Source: an uncultured Lachnospiraceae bacterium
GTDB lineage: Bacteria > Bacillota_A > Clostridia > Lachnospirales > Lachnospiraceae
Direction of reading: 5' to 3'
Assembly (NCBI GenBank): GCA_947302185.1
Contig: CAMYVI010000120.1
Location: 1-7,546, forward strand
Length of the DNA: 7,546 nucleotides
Shown here in pieces: positions 1 through 6,661 of the stretch. A model generated the notes under the pieces. The model did not search any database and was not told the DNA's origin. It saw nothing but the letters and a program-made list of their open reading frames with translations. The position numbers were made by a program, and so were the translations under genes. Position 1 is the stretch's first letter, and every line of letters starts with the position of its first letter.

Positions 1-49
1 ACATTTTAAATTTTTAGGAAATTTACGACAAAAGATGCTTTTTCGCACT

Positions 50-74
50 AAAACGGCACTGCATAGCAGTGCCG
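50..74 (-). terminator. Intrinsic terminator ending the operon
   Basis: On the minus strand a perfect 9-bp stem, CGGCACTGC with GCAGTGCCG, closes a 3-nt loop and is followed by UUUU and then A. It starts 47 nt after the cvpA stop. The U run is short, so termination may be incomplete. The plus-strand side lacks a T run, so the signal points to transcripts from the right. Confidence 0.8.
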
Positions 75-121
75 CAATTTACCGAAAAGATATTATCAAA
101 TGCAAAGGATCCGAAGCAGCC

Positions 122-832
122 TCACATTCCTGCGATCAATGACATGATCAGTCTGCGGATCATGTTGTAATCATCTAACATCGACAGGACTTCGCTTTCA
201 TTCACTTGCCGCTGAAGTTCAGCCCCGCTGCCGGTCAGAGCAATTAACCTGATAATCAGAAGTCCGATCCACAGAACAACAATCCCTTTGATCAGACCCA
301 GAATAAATCCGAGCAGAGGATCGGCAGCACTGATTCCCGGAAGATCTGCCATTCTCAGAAGAATGAACCTTATTATTGTCAATACTATAAAGACTGTGAC
401 TGCTGTGATTATAGTAGCGATTATACGGGTTATGATATTTGCCATCTGTATCGCAAGGGCTCCCCGAACAGGATCGGACTTCAGGACCTGCGCTATCATA
501 TTATTATCTCCGTACGATGCTGCCTCTGCAACCTCCCCGGGCAGCGGCAGAATATCCAGCCAGTCTGAACTGTCCTTTCCTGCTGCAATCCCGTCCGCAA
601 GGTTATCAATCACAGTGGCAGATTTGTTTTGCAGATAATTACTGACATTTGCAGATTCGTGAAGCGACTGATACACGACCGGTGCAGCCGTGTACGTCAC
701 TACAACTGTAATAGCGAGGACCAGAAATGCGAGGACTGTTCTGATCATCCCGCGAAACCCTCCCCACAGTGCGGCTATAGCCAAATAAGCCAGCGCTACT
801 ATCGTAAGAGTATTCATATTCAATGTATCCAT
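122..832 (-). CDS. CvpA family membrane protein
   Basis: Member of the CvpA (colicin V production) family of inner-membrane proteins. In E. coli CvpA is needed for colicin V production and for envelope stress tolerance; the molecular role in Firmicutes is unknown. The 236 residues show about four membrane helices (near 6-23, 29-49, 134-157 and 173-197). The N-terminal GGFRGMIRTVLAF (24-36) and the DPLLGFILGLIKGIVVLW stretch (171-188) are the conserved parts of the family. Between helices 2 and 3 lies a loop of roughly 75-80 residues (51-128) rich in Asp, Ser and Asn. E. coli CvpA has about 160 residues, so the extra length sits mainly in this loop and the tail. The ATG at 832 has GAGGG 6 nt upstream; a second ATG at codon 6 is less well placed. 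It is the last gene before the terminator, 62 nt after the DUF5711-like gene. Confidence 0.85.
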   Translation of the reverse strand: MDTLNMNTLTIVALAYLAIAALWGGFRGMIRTVLAFLVLAITVVVTYTAAPVVYQSLHESANVSNYLQNKSATVIDNLADGIAAGKDSSDWLDILPLPGEVAEAASYGDNNMIAQVLKSDPVRGALAIQMANIITRIIATIITAVTVFIVLTIIRFILLRMADLPGISAADPLLGFILGLIKGIVVLWIGLLIIRLIALTGSGAELQRQVNESEVLSMLDDYNMIRRLIMSLIAGM

Positions 833-894
833 ACATATCCCTCATCTCAGGTCCTGCAGATGATTTAATGCCGCCGAGGAATCGTTTTTTCCGA

Positions 895-2112
895 TTATTT
901 GAGTTTCAGTTTCTCAGCTGTTGTGTCTGTCACCGCAAAATACCTGTTTCCGGCAATCTTTATAACATCTGAAAGCGTGCCTTCATTTAAAGGACCGTTG
1001 AACCGCAGATCACCGCTATGTGTATATACTGCCATTTCATTGCTGTTGCAGAAAATAAGCTCATTATTACTGAAATGTCCCCTGTCATAAATGATATCGA
1101 CATATTCTGTATTCACGAGTTTTCCGCTGTGATTGTAGATATCCATAGTATAGCGATGCCCGACTTCGTCGCAGCGGAAAATAAATGCAAGTCGCGATTC
1201 ATCATAAAAGTATGACACTATATCTCTGTCAATTTCCACCTTTTTCCTGAGTTTAGGAGCGCCGCCTCCCTTGTAGACCAGGAACCCGCTATCGGTAAAC
1301 GCTATCAGTTCGCTGCCTTTAAAGTACCGAACATCCGGTATAAGCGTCTCGGAAAAATCCTCGCTTGCCATCAGATTATCTTCCTTGTCACTTCCGGCAG
1401 TACCGAAATTATAAAAGGCCAGGCGGGATCCGATCACTCCGTTATCCGTAGTTACATATGAGACTGTCAACATTTTCCCGTCTTCGGAAACAGCCATAGA
1501 CAGAGGATATCCGTACTTTGTGCGGGATGGCGAGATTGCGGCAATCTCCTCTCCGGTACTTGTATAATATATTATTTCGGTGCCGTCGCCATCCTCGACA
1601 GCCGCCGCAACATTACCGTTGGCGGCTACTCTGGCGAACAGGATAGGGCTGTTCGTGATAAAGCTTCCGAGTTTCTCCTCCATATTATAAACATGAATCT
1701 CTGTTCCGCGTTTATCATAGATTGCGACAGCATCAGATGATATCTCAAGGATCGGTTGCGTGAGGTTGAACGACTCATTCCACACCTCTTCTTCCATATC
1801 CGACTGCAAAAGGACGGCTCCGTCCGGCGAATACCGCAGGACCCGGTCGTTTACAGCAACATACTCAGATACACTGTCAAAAACTTCTTCCGATGCTATC
1901 ACTTCATAGGATCTGTATTGCCAGTGTATATAAATATATGCAAGCAGAAAAACGCATGCTACTGCGAGCACGACAAAAAGGGCCGTGCGTATATACATGA
2001 CCCTTCTATGCCTCCTCAGCCTCGTTCCGAATTCATCCTCCGTATCAGACTTTGAAAATACCTCCGGAATATGGGCAATCCATTCAGTTATACTCTTAAA
2101 TAATCTACGCAT
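895..2112 (-). CDS. DUF5711-like membrane protein with an extracytoplasmic beta-propeller-like domain
   Basis: Function unknown. The 405-residue protein has an N-terminal cytoplasmic stretch ending in a basic cluster (RLRRHRR, about 31-37) and one membrane helix (about 42-63). The long remainder should lie outside the membrane because the positive charges are on the N-terminal side. The outer part is beta-rich, with repeated short motifs such as RYSPDGAVLL, AVSEDGKMLTVSY and a hydrophobic strand before each SDGK-like turn, as in WD40/YncE-type propellers. The EVWNESFNLTQPI stretch and overall plan resemble DUF5711 proteins of Clostridia. This is recalled resemblance, not a search. I see no catalytic motif. 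Start choice is uncertain. ATG at 2112 has weak GTGGAAA upstream; ATG at 2145 (416 residues) has no ribosome binding site and lies in a possible hairpin loop. It may be an envelope sensor or scaffold acting with the CvpA protein encoded after it. Confidence 0.75.
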   Translation of the reverse strand: MRRLFKSITEWIAHIPEVFSKSDTEDEFGTRLRRHRRVMYIRTALFVVLAVACVFLLAYIYIHWQYRSYEVIASEEVFDSVSEYVAVNDRVLRYSPDGAVLLQSDMEEEVWNESFNLTQPILEISSDAVAIYDKRGTEIHVYNMEEKLGSFITNSPILFARVAANGNVAAAVEDGDGTEIIYYTSTGEEIAAISPSRTKYGYPLSMAVSEDGKMLTVSYVTTDNGVIGSRLAFYNFGTAGSDKEDNLMASEDFSETLIPDVRYFKGSELIAFTDSGFLVYKGGGAPKLRKKVEIDRDIVSYFYDESRLAFIFRCDEVGHRYTMDIYNHSGKLVNTEYVDIIYDRGHFSNNELIFCNSNEMAVYTHSGDLRFNGPLNEGTLSDVIKIAGNRYFAVTDTTAEKLKLK

Positions 2113-2134
2113 ATTGTTTCCACATGGTCTGCGC

Positions 2135-2173
2135 CGGGTCGTCATACATTACATATTACTGTGCAGCGACCCG
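2135..2173 (-). other. Possible hairpin between transketolase C and the next gene
   Basis: A perfect 7-bp GC-rich inverted repeat, CGGGTCG with CGACCCG, encloses a 25-nt loop. The loop contains the upstream candidate ATG (2143-2145) of the next gene. No U run follows, so it is not a typical terminator. A 7-bp repeat at this spacing can arise by chance, so the call is weak. Confidence 0.25.
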
Positions 2174-2198
2174 CTCCTCATCCCCTGGACTTTCTGCC

Positions 2199-3140
2199 TC
2201 ACGCCTCCACGAATTCTTTTACACGTCTGAAAATTCCTTCAGCGTCCAGTCCGTACAACTTGTATAATTCAAGTGCCGGACCTGAAACTCCGAACTGGTC
2301 CTGTATACCTATCCTGCATACCGGAACCGGACACTTTTCCGTAATTGCCTCACATACGGCACCGCCGAGGCCTCCGATAACGGAATGTTCCTCAATTGTA
2401 ACTATCTTACCCGTCTCGCGGGCAGCTTTTAGAAGAATTTCCTGATCGATTGGCTTGATAGTGTGCATATTAATAACGCGCGCACTGATTCCGCATCCCG
2501 CGAGCAAATCGGCGGCTTCTAACGCGGCAGTTACCGGAAGACCGGATGCTACTAACGTTACATCTGATCCGTCGCGAAGAGTGACTCCCTTGCCGAGTTC
2601 GAATCTGTAGTCTTCAGAATTGAATACCGGCGACGCAAGACGGGCCAGTCTGAGATAGGCCGGTCCCTTGTATTCGTAAATCGCCTTCACTGCCTGTCTG
2701 GCTTCTATATCGTCAGCAGGCTGAACGATGATCATATGAGGAAGGACCCTCATAAGCGCAATATCTTCTATACACTGATGCGTTGCGCCGTCTTCACCGA
2801 CGGAAACACCGGCGTGAGAAGCACAGATTTTGACGTTTAATCTCGGATATGCTACAGAATTGCGGATAATTTCATATGCGCGTCCCACGGCGAACATAGC
2901 AAATGAACTGCAGAATACCGTTTTTCCTGTAGTAGCGAGACCGGCTGCAACACCGACCATATTTCCTTCCTGAATTCCCACATCAAAGAAACGATCCGGA
3001 AAACGTTTTCCGAAAATTGCAGTCTGCGTTGAAGCGGCAAGATCCGCGTCAAGAACGCAGATATCTTTATAAATTTCACCGAGTTCCGCGAGTGCATTGC
3101 CATAGCTGACACGTGTAGCGATCTTCTTTACATCTGACAT
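2199..3140 (-). CDS. Transketolase, C-terminal subunit (pyrimidine-binding half)
   Basis: Second half of the split transketolase; it pairs with the preceding gene product to build the active site at the subunit interface. The 313 residues carry the pyrimidine-binding domain and the C-terminal transketolase domain. The Glu that activates the cofactor is E58 in DVGIQEGNMVGVAAGLA (53-69). Next come SHAGVSVGEDGATHQ (108-122) with histidines at 109 and 121, PADDIEARQA (141-150), the substrate-side YLRLAR (162-167), and a C-terminal domain from about 190 with MHTIKPID (225-232), TIEEHSVIGGLGG (248-260) and the closing GVSGPALELYKLYGL. The ATG at 3140 has AGGAG 7 nt upstream, and the gene overlaps its partner by 13 nt. 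It could be mistaken for the pyruvate dehydrogenase beta or DXS C-terminal fold, which share this architecture, but the adjacent N subunit supports transketolase. Confidence 0.95.
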   Translation of the reverse strand: MSDVKKIATRVSYGNALAELGEIYKDICVLDADLAASTQTAIFGKRFPDRFFDVGIQEGNMVGVAAGLATTGKTVFCSSFAMFAVGRAYEIIRNSVAYPRLNVKICASHAGVSVGEDGATHQCIEDIALMRVLPHMIIVQPADDIEARQAVKAIYEYKGPAYLRLARLASPVFNSEDYRFELGKGVTLRDGSDVTLVASGLPVTAALEAADLLAGCGISARVINMHTIKPIDQEILLKAARETGKIVTIEEHSVIGGLGGAVCEAITEKCPVPVCRIGIQDQFGVSGPALELYKLYGLDAEGIFRRVKEFVEA

Positions 3141-3964
3141 AATTCTTCTCCTGCCTTAGTTAGCTCTTCCATAGCAACTTTGTACAAATCAGCCTTCGGT
3201 GCCTGTCCATGCCAGCCAACCGCATTTTCCATATAAGAGACGCCTTTGCCCTTAACAGTCTTCATAACGATGACGGACGGCTGTCCCTTAGTATTTCTTG
3301 CTTCGGCAAATGCAGCCTCAAGCTGTTCAAAATCATTTCCGTCAGCAACATTGATCACATGGAATCCAAATGCAGCAAATTTCTCATCAATCGGATACGG
3401 CGCATTTACTTCCTCAAGAGTTCCGTCGATCTGAAGGTTATTATTATCTACAATAAGGCAGAGATTATCAAGTTTTCTGTTACCGGCCAGCATAGCAGCT
3501 TCCCATACCTGACCTTCTTCCAGTTCGCCGTCGCCTAAAAGTGCGTACGTTCTGTATGTCTTTCCATCGATTCCGGCAGCGAGTGCCATTCCGACTGCGG
3601 CGGAAACTCCCTGACCGAGTGACCCGGTTGACATATCTACTCCCGGAACATCAATAGCAGGATGTCCCTGAAGCATGGAGCCTATATGACGAAGGTTCTC
3701 CAATTCTTTCATCGAAAAATAACCTTTGGATGCCAGCGTGGCGTAAAGCCCGGGAGCCGCATGTCCCTTTGACAGGACAAATCTGTCGCGATCTTCCATA
3801 TCCGGATTCTGAGGATCAATGTTCATCTCTCTGTAGTACAGATAAACAAGGCATTCGGCAGCGGAAAGCGATCCGCCCGGATGACCGGATTTCGCGTTAT
3901 AAACGCCGACAATAATGCCCTTGCGGACTTCATTGGCAGCAATCTGCAGCTCTTTTTTATTCAT
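3128..3964 (-). CDS. Transketolase, N-terminal subunit (thiamine diphosphate-binding half)
   Basis: First half of a split transketolase, the enzyme moving two-carbon ketol units between sugar phosphates in the non-oxidative pentose phosphate pathway. The 278 residues correspond to the pyrophosphate-binding domain of full-length enzymes. The thiamine diphosphate/metal motif runs from GDGE (144-147) to the NNN at 174-176. Other family marks are SGHPGG (26-31), SKGHA (66-70), GHP (100-102) with nearby MSTGSLGQG (111-119), and WHGQAP (251-256). The ATG at 3964 overlaps the recR stop as ATGA, with AAGGGAG 9 nt upstream. The stop lies 13 nt inside the next gene, which encodes the other half. Split transketolases are well known in Firmicutes, Thermotogae and archaea, so the division is a gene arrangement and not a frameshift. 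A related role, such as a DXS-like or sulfopyruvate enzyme, is less likely given the motifs. Confidence 0.95.
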   Translation of the reverse strand: MNKKELQIAANEVRKGIIVGVYNAKSGHPGGSLSAAECLVYLYYREMNIDPQNPDMEDRDRFVLSKGHAAPGLYATLASKGYFSMKELENLRHIGSMLQGHPAIDVPGVDMSTGSLGQGVSAAVGMALAAGIDGKTYRTYALLGDGELEEGQVWEAAMLAGNRKLDNLCLIVDNNNLQIDGTLEEVNAPYPIDEKFAAFGFHVINVADGNDFEQLEAAFAEARNTKGQPSVIVMKTVKGKGVSYMENAVGWHGQAPKADLYKVAMEELTKAGEELCQM

Positions 3965-4557
3965 AACTGTGTTCTCCCTTCAAGCGCTCTGAGCAGAGTT
4001 ACTTCATCTATGTTTTCAAGGTCTCCTCCGACCGGCACACCGCTGGCAATCCTTGTTACCTTAATCCCCGTCGGTTTGATAAGTTTGCTGATATACATCG
4101 CCGTCGTCTCCCCCTCAAGCGAAGAGTTGGTGGCGATAATGACCTCATTTACATCTCCCGCCAGTCTCGTCATAAGCTCCTTCAGCCGAATATCGTCCGG
4201 ACCTATACCGAGCATCGGGGAAATAGCTCCATGCAGCACATGATATACACCGTCATATTTTCCGGTCTTCTCATATGCAGCCAGATCACGGGGCGTTTCG
4301 ACTACCATAATAGTGTGTTTATCACGCCTGGAATTACTGCAGATCGGACACGTTTCCGCATCTGTCAGTGTACAGCACTCTTTGCAGTAGCGAACATTCC
4401 TCCTCGCCTCGAGGATACTATCGGCCAGATGTCTCGCCTTCTCCTCCGGCTGGCTCACTATATAAAATGCGAGCCGCTGCGCAGTCTTCGCGCCTATGCC
4501 CGGCAGCTGTGAAAGCTGCTCTATCAGAGTGCTGATATATCCGCTAAAATAGTCCAC
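3961..4557 (-). CDS. recR: Recombination mediator protein RecR
   Basis: Works with RecO (and RecF) to load RecA on single-stranded DNA at gaps and stalled forks; it forms a ring-shaped clamp. The 198-residue product matches the family's usual length of about 200. Visible domains are a helix-hairpin-helix ([14 protein letters not shown], 18-31), a four-cysteine zinc finger (C58, C61, C70, C73), a Toprim domain opening with [10 protein letters not shown] (83-92), the GIGPDDI stretch, and the C-terminal GVPVGGDLE and ALEGR motifs. I chose the GTG start at 4557 over TTG at 4563. GGGAGG lies 8 nt before GTG, and the resulting start, MDYFSGYI, lines up with the B. subtilis protein's start. The gene overlaps ybaB by 14 nt. 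Its TGA overlaps the next ATG as ATGA, so translation of the transketolase N subunit is probably coupled to it. Confidence 0.97.
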   Translation of the reverse strand: MDYFSGYISTLIEQLSQLPGIGAKTAQRLAFYIVSQPEEKARHLADSILEARRNVRYCKECCTLTDAETCPICSNSRRDKHTIMVVETPRDLAAYEKTGKYDGVYHVLHGAISPMLGIGPDDIRLKELMTRLAGDVNEVIIATNSSLEGETTAMYISKLIKPTGIKVTRIASGVPVGGDLENIDEVTLLRALEGRTQL

Positions 4558-4894
4558 CGCCAAGGCCTCCCATGCCGCCGGTCATCTTGCCGACAACGCT
4601 CGCCTGTTCTGCATCGACCTTCTTGAACACTTCATTGAGAGCAGCAACCACAAGGTCCTCGAGTGTCTCCACGTCATCAGGATCTACCACTTCCGGATCG
4701 ATCGTAATTTTTATGATTTCTTTCTTCCCGTTAGCAGTCACCGACACAACGCCGCCGCCCGCAGTTGCTTCAAACTCTTTTTCCTGCAGAGCTTTCTGCT
4801 GTTCTTCCATCTGACGCTGCATTCTTTGTGCCTGTTTCATCAGGTTATTCATGTTTCCGGGCATACCGCCGCCGAAACCACCTCTCTTGGCCAC
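4544..4894 (-). CDS. YbaB/EbfC family nucleoid-associated protein
   Basis: Small DNA-binding protein of the YbaB/EbfC family. Family members form dimers with a tweezer shape, bind DNA and coat the nucleoid; the exact role in Clostridia is not settled. The 116 residues show the usual plan: a Gly/Met-rich N-terminus, a helix rich in Met and Gln (about 17-40, [18 protein letters not shown]), a beta region with [14 protein letters not shown] (about 47-60) and [16 protein letters not shown] (about 62-77), a second helix ([16 protein letters not shown]) and a Gly/Met-rich tail ([11 protein letters not shown]). The start is GTG, supported by AGGAGG 6 nt upstream. The gene lies between dnaX and recR, its conserved position in many bacteria including E. 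coli. Its 3' end overlaps recR, and its glycine codons carry the recR ribosome binding site. I leave the symbol empty because ybaB and ebfC are both used loosely. Confidence 0.95.
   Translation of the reverse strand: MAKRGGFGGGMPGNMNNLMKQAQRMQRQMEEQQKALQEKEFEATAGGGVVSVTANGKKEIIKITIDPEVVDPDDVETLEDLVVAALNEVFKKVDAEQASVVGKMTGGMGGLGGGLF
4566..4571 (-). promoter_or_regulatory. Ribosome binding site of recR within the ybaB glycine tail
   Basis: GGGAGG, part of the Met-Gly-Gly codons of the YbaB tail, stands 8 nt before GTG at 4557. It is only 2 nt before the alternative TTG at 4563. The spacing therefore favours the GTG start for recR. Confidence 0.7.
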
Positions 4895-4900
4895 GTTTTT

Positions 4901-4906
4901 CCTCCT
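4901..4906 (-). promoter_or_regulatory. Strong ribosome binding site deciding the GTG start of ybaB
   Basis: AGGAGG, within AAAGGAGG, stands 6 nt before the GTG at 4894. This fixes GTG rather than ATG as the start codon of the YbaB gene. Confidence 0.85.
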
Positions 4907-4945
4907 TTAATGAAAGCTTTACTATTCGTTTGCCATTATGTTCTG

Positions 4946-4971
4946 CCGCAGACAGTATCTTCTGTCCGCAG
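4946..4971 (-). other. Hairpin in the dnaX-ybaB gap
   Basis: In the minus-strand RNA, CUGCGGACAG pairs with CUGUCUGCGG across a 6-nt loop (AAGAUA). That gives ten consecutive pairs, eight Watson-Crick and two G-U. It lies in the 99-nt gap between dnaX and ybaB, the longest gap in the operon. No U run follows, so it does not look like an intrinsic terminator. An mRNA processing or 3'-end stabilising hairpin is possible, but this is inference. No convincing promoter is visible in the same gap. Confidence 0.45.
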
Positions 4972-4993
4972 TCAGATCGAACCAGACACGGAG

Positions 4994-6658
4994 TCATTCG
5001 TCTGTAAAGTCTCCGTCATCCACTTCTGCCTGCATCCCGATCAGGGAACGATTCTCGAGAATACTATCCGCCGTAATTGTACGCAGGTTTTTATCATTCT
5101 TCCCGGGCGGGTTGATAATAATATCAACATGCCTGCCGTAGAGCCGCTCAACTACCCTTTCCAGGTCCTCCGTACTGCTCTGCAGTTTTTCAGGGCTCCT
5201 TGTAATGTATGACAGTCCGAAATCCTGACCATTTCCCATCCCCAGATAGAGCTTGCCGTCCTGTTCGCCGGCGTTATACAACGGTATCGCATTTTCCGCC
5301 AGAATTTTGAGCGGTCCCGACGGAACATTGGATACAATCGTAGCCCACTCGCTCCTGATTTTCCTGAGTTCCTCCGGTGCTGCATTTGGCGGAGGTGTTG
5401 AATCCTCTACCGACGAATCATATCCCGTGTCAACAGACTCTGTCAAGACGTTTGTTGTACTCTTTGGGGCATCTCGTTGTATTTGCACAAAACTTCCTGC
5501 TTCTATAGCCTCAAATTTGCTCTCAAGAACACGCATCCGATCAAGCACCGCGTCATCAGTTCTCTCCATCTGCGGTCTGCAGAGCTTCACAAGTGCAATT
5601 TCTGTAAGAACACGGCGGTTTCCCGCAAAACGCATGGCGTTCTGAAGTTCTGAAAGAACACGGATATAGCGCATTATCGTCTCCGGTGATGTCCGGCCGG
5701 CATAAGAAACGAGTGTATTCATCTGTTCAGCAGAGACATCTATCAGTTCTGATGCATCATCAGAAGCTTCAACAAGCAGCAGATTACGAAGATACCAGAT
5801 AAAATCTGACACGAACTGCCCGACTTCACGGCCTCTCTCCATCATTTTTTCGAATATAAGTACACAGCGACCGGCATCACCCCGCACGATCTCGCCGAGA
5901 AGTTCTCCATACACATCCGTATCGACTGCGCCGAGCGCGTCCAGAGCTTTCTCATAGGTAAGCTCCTCTCCCATATAGAAAGCCATGCATTGATCCAGTA
6001 AAGAGAGAGCATCTCTCATTGAACCGTCCGCCTGTCGTGCAACAAATCTCAGCGCGCGTTCCTCACATAATACGCCTTCCTGCTCCGTAAGGAACCTCAT
6101 CCGGGAAATCAGCGTATCGAGCGGAATCCTTCTGAAATCGTAACGCTGACAGCGGGAAAGAATTGTCGTCGGTATTTTTCCGGCTTCCGTTGTCGCAAGA
6201 ATAAAAATTACATAAGAAGGAGGTTCCTCAAGTGTTTTCAGCAGTGCATTGAACGCACCCGTAGACAGCATGTGAACCTCATCTATAATGTACACTTTGT
6301 AATTTCCCTGTGTCGGACGATAACGGACTTCATCCACGATCTCACGAATATTATCGACGCCGTTATTCGAAGCGGCGTCAATCTCGATCACGTTCATAGA
6401 AGTTCCTGCCGCTATGGCGCGGCAGGAAGCACATTCATTACATGGATTTCCGTCTGCCGGATGTTCACAGTTAACGACCTTTGCCATGATCTTGGCAATC
6501 GACGTCTTTCCCGTTCCTCTTGTACCGCAGAAAAGATATGCGTGCTGCAGTCTTCCCGACCTGACCTGATTTTTCAGAGTGGTCACTATATGATCCTGAC
6601 CTCTGACCTCATCGAACGTCCGGGGGCGGGCCTTGCGATATAGAGCAACGTATGACAT
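4994..6658 (-). CDS. dnaX: DNA polymerase III subunit gamma/tau
   Basis: Clamp-loader ATPase of the replicative polymerase; it loads the beta sliding clamp and, as tau, ties the replisome together. The 554-residue protein has the AAA+ core in order: Walker A GTRGTGKT (45-52), four zinc-ligand cysteines (64, 73, 76, 79), Walker B VYIIDEVHM (122-130), the sensor-1 region ATTEAGKIP (155-163) leading into SRC (168-170), and sensor 2 GSMRDALSLLDQ (212-223). The collar domain III runs to about residue 360. A charged, low-complexity linker (about 390-430) and a C-terminal domain from about 430, beginning near the EEL-KIRSEW stretch, follow. The ATG at 6658 has GGAG at 6667-6670 with 8 nt spacing. 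That site lies in the last codons of the phosphofructokinase gene, so translation is probably coupled. I see no convincing frameshift signal for a separate gamma form. The length and all key residues look intact. Confidence 0.97.
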   Translation of the reverse strand: MSYVALYRKARPRTFDEVRGQDHIVTTLKNQVRSGRLQHAYLFCGTRGTGKTSIAKIMAKVVNCEHPADGNPCNECASCRAIAAGTSMNVIEIDAASNNGVDNIREIVDEVRYRPTQGNYKVYIIDEVHMLSTGAFNALLKTLEEPPSYVIFILATTEAGKIPTTILSRCQRYDFRRIPLDTLISRMRFLTEQEGVLCEERALRFVARQADGSMRDALSLLDQCMAFYMGEELTYEKALDALGAVDTDVYGELLGEIVRGDAGRCVLIFEKMMERGREVGQFVSDFIWYLRNLLLVEASDDASELIDVSAEQMNTLVSYAGRTSPETIMRYIRVLSELQNAMRFAGNRRVLTEIALVKLCRPQMERTDDAVLDRMRVLESKFEAIEAGSFVQIQRDAPKSTTNVLTESVDTGYDSSVEDSTPPPNAAPEELRKIRSEWATIVSNVPSGPLKILAENAIPLYNAGEQDGKLYLGMGNGQDFGLSYITRSPEKLQSSTEDLERVVERLYGRHVDIIINPPGKNDKNLRTITADSILENRSLIGMQAEVDDGDFTDE

Positions 6659-6661
6659 AAA

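Noticed and set aside
1..49. AT-rich left edge as a possible regulatory region of a neighbouring gene
   Set aside because: Too little sequence beyond the terminator to support a promoter or gene; no open frame or clear motif can be assigned.
288..868. Several plus-strand open frames of 68-116 codons opposite the CvpA gene, and a minus frame at 639-845
   Set aside because: They lie within a well-supported membrane-protein gene, overlap each other in different frames, and give no recognisable protein. They are shadow frames.
833..894. Possible terminator or promoter between the DUF5711-like gene and cvpA
   Set aside because: Only a four-pair GGAA/TTCC match is present, without a following U run, and no -35/-10 pair at proper spacing is visible.
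3128..3140. Transketolase halves as a possible frameshifted single gene
   Set aside because: The second half has its own ATG with AGGAG at 7 nt, both halves are complete domains, and split transketolases are common in Firmicutes.
4895..4993. Possible promoter with CATAAT as a -10 box upstream of ybaB
   Set aside because: No acceptable -35 element stands 16-18 nt upstream. The nearest candidate is about 22 nt away and matches poorly.
4826..5212. Plus-strand frame of 128 codons spanning the dnaX-ybaB gap
   Set aside because: Most of it is antisense to dnaX and ybaB, the product resembles no family I know, and there is no convincing ribosome binding site. The gap is better explained as a leader with a hairpin.
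5840..5860. Run of six A in the dnaX minus strand (GAAAAAATG, around codon 270) as a possible programmed frameshift site producing a short gamma form
   Set aside because: It falls inside the collar domain, far earlier than the known E. coli site near codon 430. It is not the A-AAA-AAG heptamer and has no clear downstream stimulatory hairpin. A gamma product cut here would lose part of domain III.
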